From Theodoxus fluviatilis (taxonomy: Eukaryota > Mollusca > Gastropoda > Cycloneritida > Neritidae): DNA of 64,000 bases. The position numbers were made by a program, and so were the translations under genes. The notes under the pieces are model-generated. The model saw only the letters and a list, made by a program, of their open reading frames with translations, ran no database searches and was not told where the DNA came from. Shown here one piece after another: positions 33,501 to 64,000 of this stretch. The stretch lies in NCBI GenBank assembly GCA_034096865.1, contig JAWQFJ010001183.1, forward strand, positions 5,001 to 69,000. The letters are read 5' to 3'. Each line of letters begins with the position of its first letter. Positions within the stretch are counted from its first letter, which is position 1.

Positions 33501-33678
33501 TGTTCATCTTCCCATTGAGAAAAAAACAATAAGCAACAGAGAAAACAGAACATTTCAAATATGACATTCACTCCATGACTTTTGCAAATGAGAGATTGAA
33601 AAAGCTGAGCAGAGCAGAGCAGAGCTGAGCTGCTGCCACCACCACTTCTGCTGCTGCTGCCCTGCAGTAGAGAGAGGC
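25500..33678 (-). other. AT-rich DNA downstream of CYRI, probably including its 3' UTR
   Basis: No coding exon was recognised on either strand. It holds short (CCA)n at 25770-25805, GT repeats at 27453-27502 and 31041-31110, and poly-C at 30170-30187. Minus-strand AATAAA signals (tttatt on the plus strand) occur at several places, the nearest to the CYRI stop near 32948. The CYRI mRNA end cannot be fixed from sequence. Confidence 0.4.
27453..27502. repeat. (GT)n microsatellite
   Basis: Uninterrupted run of about 25 GT units. Confidence 0.95.
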
Positions 33679-56595
<22,917 letters not shown>

Positions 56596-57439
56596 GGACT
56601 CTGGCTTTAGTCCTCACACTGGAATTGGAAAGCAAGACAAAGACATTCAGACAACCACTGACAACAACCAGACTGAAAGCATCACAGAACAAACATGCAT
56701 ATATTCAGAGAGTTATCCATCTAAAACACAGGCAGCCAATGAATAAAAACAGCAAACATGTTATAACCTGATCTACAGCATGAGGATAAACAGAGGGCAG
56801 GCAATGTTTACTGACTCAGTGGAGATTGACAACTGCAGTTCACCTCCATTTTGTCAGATAGCTGCAGCCACACCCACTACAGCTGCACTGCTAGGAAGCT
56901 GTATCTGACAACAGTTGTAAGGAAACAACAAAGGGAGAAAAGAATTATCCATGTACACCTGCATTTATTGCTTCACTGATTCACAAACATTTGGAGGTGA
57001 ATCTACTTCTTTAAGGCAAGAGATGGGAGAGAGGCAACCATTGAGTTAAATACCCTACACTGCTGCTGTAAGTATTTGTATTTTTGTACTTTCATCAATA
57101 TTTAAAAAAGTGGAATGGTGATATGATGAAAATTTGTGCAAATGGCATTATATTGAGTACAATGTCAAGTTAATCTTTTATTTTTAAACACAACCAAAAG
57201 GTAGTGATAAGAGATTAATGATTAAACCTTGAAATTGCAGGAGAAATTATCATTCAATAAGTCAGCAACAAAGCAAGAGGAGGGCAGATACTAGAGATTA
57301 CTATTCCTTGACCATGATGATGAAAACATTGATGGGAAATGTAATATACTAATAATACTGGAGATTACAAAAGTGACCAATTTGACATTTTAAAGCAGGA
57401 CAGAGCAGGTATCTCTTGCCATGAGCGTGTGCGCATGCT

Positions 57440-58098
<659 letters not shown>

Positions 58099-59507
58099 GA
58101 CAGCAAGACAGAGACACTCAGACAGCAAGACAGAGAGAGCATGAATTTAGTGAGGAACAGGAACACAGAGCAGGCATTCTACTGAAGACAGAAAGAAGAA
58201 GACTGTGGACCCCTATTTGGGAACTTAGCCAGTACCATTACTTTCTCACTTTCTGCCTTAGAAAATGTGAGCACTGCACTGTCAAGCACTACAGCCCTGA
58301 TGCATACCTCCCTAGCTACTCCACCAGGCCCCTAAAAGGCCTTTTCAACAAGGACAAGGATAAAGAAATCAAGGAAGATGAGGCCAACAGAGCAAGAGCA
58401 GGAACTAGCCTCAGACAGGAGCACATCATGTAATTGTGGGGAGTCAATGTTTGGTTTTCTGCCTGTACAGCAACCCTCAGCTTCTATCAGGATAAAGTCC
58501 ACACATCATTAGAACAGTGAGCAAGCTCTTTGGCACCGAAATCAATACTGTCAATCTCACAAGATGAATGTTATCCTCTGGCTCAGGCCAACTCTTCCTC
58601 AGGCTTCTAGTGTGTGGCTGGTAGTTGCCTTTGCACAAGGTCCTATACAAATACAGGCACTCAGGTCATCACATATTGATATTCACATGCAACTTCAACT
58701 CCAAGCCAGATACAATTACACTTTCAGGTTTGTTCTGTCATCTGAAAGTGCATGAAAATCAGTCTTGGGACTACACTTGCAAGGGCCATTCCAAGTCACA
58801 CTATCTCAAATCAATTTCCAACATACTACATGCAGCTCATCACTCAGTTTTGCCAGTTTCATTTTTTAGCAAACAACTGAAGATCTCCAAAAGACATTAT
58901 ACAAGCATGCATGAGGAGGTAAAATACTTTGTGAGGGAAGAAAACAAAATCATCACATTTCACTTAACAAAAAATATATATCTGTAAATCCCCCCCCTCC
59001 CCCCCCTCTCTCTCTCTCAGGTGCAGCGATTCTTATAAAATTTTGCGTGTGAAACTTTTCTCAAACCAAACTAGTTGCCACTGCTGATTGGTGGTGATGA
59101 TTTCTTCCTGTTAATGTAAGTTGTAACAGACTATTTTAAAAGAATCTTTTCCTAAAATTTGACAACCCTGGGCGCAAATTAGTTTTCGATGTGAACATAG
59201 CAGATGTCAAAGAGCCATATAACATATTGATATCACTCTCTTTGACAGCTCACAAAAATCAATGAAAAATGTCCTAAACTTCTGCCTGCCTCACTTCAAG
59301 TGAAACAGTATAAAACCTTGACCCAGCAGCAGTACAGTGAATATTTCATAAGTACTTCACAGCAGGATACAGCTGTGTGCTCTCATACTGTAGCTCAAGG
59401 ACAGTGTTCATGCAAGACTTAAGTGCACTTCTCCCCGAAAGAGCTCTCAGCAAATAAATGTAGTGGCAGATTCTCACCACTGGTACTCACTCCTACACAA
59501 TTCAGGC

Positions 59508-59510
<3 letters not shown>

Positions 59511-59542
<32 letters not shown>

Positions 59543-59603
59543 TACACACACACATACATACACACACACACACACACACACCACACACACACACACGCAC
59601 ACA
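59511..59603. repeat. (CA)n microsatellite
   Basis: CA repeat with cata and cacca interruptions. Confidence 0.95.
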
Positions 59604-59780
59604 CGGTCATGCATTCTCTCAAAAAGAAGTGGGTAGCCCTAAAGAACAAGTGGCCATACAGTTACAGTACACAGGCCATCTATTGCATCCAGTTCTAGCC
59701 CATCAGCAACTGGCTTGGTGTGGAGAGCTGCAAGTAGGATCTAGAGACAGGCTGGCTGCACACTAATAACAAGGCAGACT

Positions 59781-59782
<2 letters not shown>

Positions 59783-59812
<30 letters not shown>
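59783..59812. repeat. Poly-G run of 30
   Basis: Thirty consecutive G residues. The length is uncertain in most sequencing technologies. Confidence 0.9.
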
Positions 59813-59814
<2 letters not shown>

Positions 59815-60341
59815 AGAGAGATGGATGTGTCAGGATTGTTGTTTGGGGCATGCAAGGCTAAGCTTGGAATGCTCCCAGCTGGCAGAATGAGGCCACCTTC
59901 TCTGAGGATGTTCTTTCTATAGCTGCTGCTGCTGACTGTGGTAGGCAGAACTGAACTGTCTAAAGTCTGCAAGCACAGCTCCATTGAGATGGTGGGAATG
60001 AATTGTGGAATTGCCTTGATTGAACAGAAGCACACTGGCTCTGGTCTAAAGAGCAAGAGAAAAGAGGAATGAAAAGTATGGGGTCTGTATCAAGTCTTGA
60101 TAGTGCCCAGTGGGGCAAAGGAACAATGTATAAGGAGAATGGCATGGTTGGTTGAGTTTCCATGGAATAAAAATAGGAAGGAGGAAGGAACACTGCATTA
60201 GGAAGTGAGGTAACACAAAGGCCAGAGTCCACTGGACAGCAGGATTTAACATTGTGTGCAGACTACAATTTGGCTGGGGGAAAGAGCATAATCACTAAAT
60301 CAAGCAGACCTTGTAAAGCACACCTCTCACTCATTCACTCA

Positions 60342-60343
<2 letters not shown>

Positions 60344-60417
<74 letters not shown>

Positions 60418-60514
60418 TCCACATGTGCACATCCACATGCAAATACACATGAATATACATGCATATGCAAACAAATTATTTAAAGACAAGTACATGTTAC
60501 ACATATTTGATCAT

Positions 60515-60579
<65 letters not shown>
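60344..60579. repeat. Two (CA)n microsatellites
   Basis: Pure CA runs at 60344-60412 and 60514-60579, separated by about 100 bases. Confidence 0.95.
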
Positions 60580-60581
<2 letters not shown>

Positions 60582-61090
60582 CTTACATCTATCAGAGCCA
60601 TAGAGAGGAACAGAGCAAGGAGGAATACAGTAGAACAGGTTGGAATGAACCAATCCAGATGACCAAACGCACATTCAAGAGACTGGGCCAAAACTGCAAC
60701 ACTTTAGCAGTGTGCATGTATAGCATGTATAATATAGTGAGTGTGTCAAGTGCAATGATGAACTCAGACTGTTACAAAAAGAATTAGCCAACTGAAATAT
60801 GAGCCCGATTATTTAATTTTAGGATTGTATCATTCAAGCCATTACTCTCATTGAAAATTTTATCTCTTCACCAGCTCTGAGCAGTATTTCCTCTGGGATA
60901 CCTATATATGTGTCTTTAGCCCATGTCACTGTGTGTGGAGTTGTCTCACATTTTGGTGCATATCTATTGAGGTTTGATTTTGGCAGAATGTCAGAGCAAT
61001 TGAGAGTAACTATCCAATCAGTGAGCTCAACCTTGCCTCCTTTTTTTTTTTTTTTTTTTTTAGAAGGGTTTTTATTTAGATAATGTGTCT

Positions 61091-61093
61091 NNN
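61091..61093. other. Assembly gap (NNN)
   Basis: Three ambiguous bases, 29 bases after a 21-base poly-T run. Sequence character changes across it (AT-rich to GC-richer), so contiguity here is doubtful. Confidence 0.97.
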
Positions 61094-61489
61094 CCACTGG
61101 CAAGGGGGTTTTCTTCTAGTCGGTTCCGGGCTTCTCTCCGTTATCATTCTCCTTTTTCCTCCTCATTACATGGCCACCGCCAAGGGAAAAAACACCTATC
61201 CTAAGCAGGGCGCCAGCATCTTCGAGGATTCTGCTTTGCTAAAAATAAATGTAATGACGCCTCAAACATTCTGCAACACTTGCTTAAATGCACTCTCTGA
61301 CGTCACACTGTTCACTCTGTCCAATCCCCACAGCTCATCCCACTCCGCTCTGATTGATCAGTTCACTAGCTGAAAGTCATAGATTGGTTGACGTGAAAAC
61401 GCCAGTGGAGTCCACAACTCATAACACTTCCAAGTCATTCTCCTTACACAGGGGTCATTTCTCTGCTAACACCGGCTCAGGGCAAGGAA

Positions 61490-61880
61490 AAAATCACTAA
61501 GGCTACGGCTCAGCAGACACCTGGTAATAATAATAATAAACAGAAGATATGGAAAACGTTGTCTCGCCACAGCGTCACTACAGACAATCCAAATTGTAGA
61601 CGCATGATTAACGTAAGAGAAGATATGATCATGGAAGAAGATTTTGCAAGTTTGAATGTCAACAATATGTCTTAATTTGGAGAGAACTATCAATAAGAAA
61701 CAAACACACAACAAACACCAAAATCAAAGTCTTTCGGGCACACGCCCTTCTTCAGTGAACGTTACAAACAAACATAATATTAATTTATATTTTTTACAAA
61801 TATAGTCAATGTGTGATTGCCATCCTAAATGATCATCTATTATTACACCAAGAACTTTGTGCTCAACAATATTTTCGATT
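61490..61880 (-). pseudogene. Antisense LINE ORF2 fragment related to the downstream element
   Basis: Minus-strand frames read EHKVLGVIIDDHLGWQSHID and, after an interruption, VLSKLRHIVDIQTCKIFFHD then HIFSYVNHASTIW. They align with EHRVLGIIVDEQLTWEQHVN and LLSKLRHFVTTNACIMFFHA in the 62.1 kb element. The frame is broken by about 70 foreign-looking bases near 61700-61770 and the rest is missing. Confidence 0.7.
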
Positions 61881-62062
61881 CGAAGCAGAAATGATGAAAA
61901 AAAGGCGTTGGACAAATGGAGCGGCGGCGTACATGTGTGTGTACGTGTGCGTGCGCACGTGGGGACATGCATGCACACGTTTGCGTAAATTTAAGCATGT
62001 GCATTTATTTACGTGAATGGGCAATGTGTGTGCACCCGCATGTAAATGAGTGAGTGTATGCA

Positions 62063-62066
<4 letters not shown>

Positions 62067-62114
<48 letters not shown>
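62067..62114. repeat. (TC)n microsatellite at LINE 5' junction
   Basis: Pure TC repeat ending where LINE-coding sequence begins. Confidence 0.95.
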
Positions 62115-62116
<2 letters not shown>

Positions 62117-63664
62117 GATGCTGCATTCCATATTCCTACTGTCACCTCACATGAGGTGATGCAATACATCTTTCAACTTTCAAGCAAACGATCCACGGAC
62201 CTTGATGGCATCAGTTCTCATTTACTAAAAATTTCGCTCCCCGCCATACTGCCTTCATTGACACACATTTATAACTTGTGTATAAGAAACAGTATCTTCC
62301 CGTCTCGTCTTCAGCAGGCCAAGGTCATTCCATTGCCTAAATCTAAGACTGCTTCAGTACCCGATGATTACCGTCCCATCTCAATTTTGCCTCTTATCTC
62401 CAAACCACTAGAAAGACACGTTCACAAACATCTTTTCTCGTATCTTGACCAATTTGACTTATTATATCAATTGCAATCCGGCTTTCGCTCCCATCACTCC
62501 TGCCAAACTGCTTTATCCTTCCTGGTGAATGACTGGCTATCAGCCATAAACAACCGTGAACTGTCTGGTACCATTTTCTTGGACTTGAAAAAGGCATTTG
62601 ACCTAGTTGACCACGAAATTCTCCTTGATAAACTCTCGATGTACTTGAAAAATCCAACATCAGTCTCCTTCTTCCGATCATACTTGACGCATAGAAGCCA
62701 ATGTGTCTATGTCAACGGGTCGTATTCCTCGAGACGATTGGTAAAGTCAGGGGTTCCACAAGGCTCAATTTTAGGTCCATTGCTCTTTAGCTTGTATATC
62801 AATGATCTACCATTGAGTATATCAAATGAAAGTATCAAATGCACTATGTTTGCAGATGACACCATTATCAGCGTAAGTGACAGAAGCATAAATTCCATCC
62901 AATGCACCCTGAACGTTACCCTTGATGATTTACAAAAATGGTGTTCATCAAATAGAATGGTCATAAACCCCTCAAAAACCAAGTGCATGATCCTAACTAC
63001 AAGACAAAAACGTCAACGACAATCCCTAACCATCAACCTTATGCTAGAAAATGAAATCATTGAGCAAGTTCCTGAACACAGAGTGCTAGGCATAATTGTT
63101 GATGAACAACTAACTTGGGAACAACATGTCAATTCCTTATGCAAAACTATTGCTAAGAACATTTTCCTTCTCTCCAAACTGAGGCATTTTGTCACCACCA
63201 ATGCATGCATAATGTTTTTTCACGCACACATAAATTCCCATATTAATTTTGCATCTGTAGTATGGGATGGCTCTATGGCAGTGCACTTGAACAAGATTAA
63301 ATCACTGTACAGACGAGCTGCCAAGGTTACCATTTCCGACTCAACATTGTCTACGGATGAAAAGATAAAAAATATTGGCTTACTACCCTTCCAAAAACAC
63401 CTCGTCCTCAATAAATGCATCCTTATGCACAAAATTGCTCATTCACAAGCACCAAAGTATCTTACTGATCTCTTCATTCGTCCCCAAACAAGCCATTCAC
63501 TATCTCGCAACACTTTCATTCTACCACAACCTAGAATAGACATTTTCAAAGGCAGTATTACATATTCAGGTGTTATGATATGGAATACACTTCCATTGCA
63601 CCTTAGGAACAATACTTCCTTGACGTCTTTTAAAGCATCCATACGTGATTATCTATTCAGATGA
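62115..63664 (+). CDS. Reverse transcriptase part of LINE ORF2 (N-terminally truncated)
   Basis: The open frame runs from the TC repeat to a TGA at 63662-63664. Reverse transcriptase blocks are in order: DLDGISSHLLK; KVIPLPKSK...DDYRPISILP; LQSGFRSHHSCQTAL; motif A FLDLKKAFDLVDHE (about 62577); SGVPQGSILGPLLFSLYIND; motif C FADDT (62849-62863) with both catalytic Asp; KWCSSNRMVINPSKTK; HRVLGIIVD; then the C-terminal WNTLPLHLRNN...LTSFKASIRDYLF. The listed frame's Met and Ser-rich start come from the TC repeat, so the true N-terminus with the endonuclease is missing. It would need enzyme supplied in trans to move. Confidence 0.85.
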
Positions 63665-63935
63665 TCTCACTTCTGTCGCCTGTACATATGACACGTATTG
63701 CTTGATCTTAAAGACTCACTGAGCTGACAGCTGTCAAAGACATATACTAAAATCTTTGTCATTGTTGATCATATTCTTCATATATCTTACCAACTGTTGT
63801 ACATGGATTAGCTACTGTGTATTTTGTGTCTTAATTATCAATGTTTTCATTTCTTTATGAGCAAGGACAATTTGTAAGAAAGGCAGAAATGCCTAAAATT
63901 TCATCCTTGATAAATAAAGAATCAATCAATCAATC
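62115..63935 (+). mobile_element. 5'-truncated non-LTR retrotransposon (CR1/L2/Jockey group) with 3' repeat tail
   Basis: The element starts directly after a TC repeat, lacks any endonuclease, holds a complete reverse transcriptase frame to 63664, then about 250 bases of 3' UTR. It ends in AATAAA (63913-63918) and an (ATCA)n tail. Ending in a short tandem repeat rather than poly-A is typical of the CR1/L2 type. The frame is free of stops, so insertion was probably recent. Confidence 0.85.
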
Positions 63936-64000
63936 TCTCTCTCTCAGCCTCTCAGTAACAGCCAAGAAGAAAACTGTACAGCTGATTAAGGCAATGTGGC

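Noticed and set aside
61130..61380. Possible coding exon starting at atggccaccgccaaggg after the gap
   Set aside because: It is short, has no paired splice donor, no recognised similarity, and lies beside a doubtful N gap.

Overview
This window is animal nuclear DNA. It holds widely spaced multi-exon genes with spliceosomal introns, dense simple-sequence DNA, tRNA-headed SINEs, non-LTR retrotransposon pieces and short terminal-inverted-repeat elements. The three genes I could reconstruct are most similar to bilaterian proteins. The CA/GT, GA/TC and GGAT arrays, and a repeat full of 'tgaccttga' words, suggest a mollusc, probably a gastropod. That placement is an inference. I saw no bacterial genes, CRISPR array or operon.

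Three host genes can be built exon by exon, with reading-frame phases that agree at every junction. (1) TRIR, telomerase RNA component interacting RNase, plus strand, 4433-6940, 3 coding exons, 156 aa. (2) TRIT1, tRNA dimethylallyltransferase, minus strand, 24779 down to 14860, 12 coding exons, about 519 aa; it has one GC-AG intron and a last exon that appears twice around an assembly gap. (3) CYRI (FAM49), the Rac1-binding antagonist of WAVE/SCAR, minus strand, 56595 down to 33679, 10 coding exons, 324 aa, the same length as I recall for human CYRIB. The genes are unrelated in function and do not form a pathway.

Layout. 1-1020: two minisatellites (39 bp and 25 bp units). 1200-1905: a foldback element. 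3350-4340: simple repeats ahead of TRIR. 4433-6940: TRIR. 7300-13800: no host gene recognised, with a possible decayed pogo-like transposase near 11.6-12.3 kb. 14.0-24.8 kb: TRIT1 with LINE and SINE fragments in its introns. 24.8-25.5 kb: a broken SINE. 26-33.7 kb: AT-rich DNA downstream of CYRI, partly its likely 3' UTR. 33.7-56.6 kb: CYRI, whose introns hold two satellites (20 bp and 41 bp units), several inverted-repeat elements, SINEs, a LINE fragment and many microsatellites. 57-61 kb: microsatellites and no recognised gene. 61.5-63.94 kb: an antisense LINE fragment, then a 5'-truncated LINE with an intact reverse transcriptase frame and a 3' tandem-repeat tail.

Two 3-base N runs (14557-14559, 61091-61093) mark assembly gaps. 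All gene models rest on visible splice sites, phase agreement and remembered family sequences. No alignment or transcript evidence was available.
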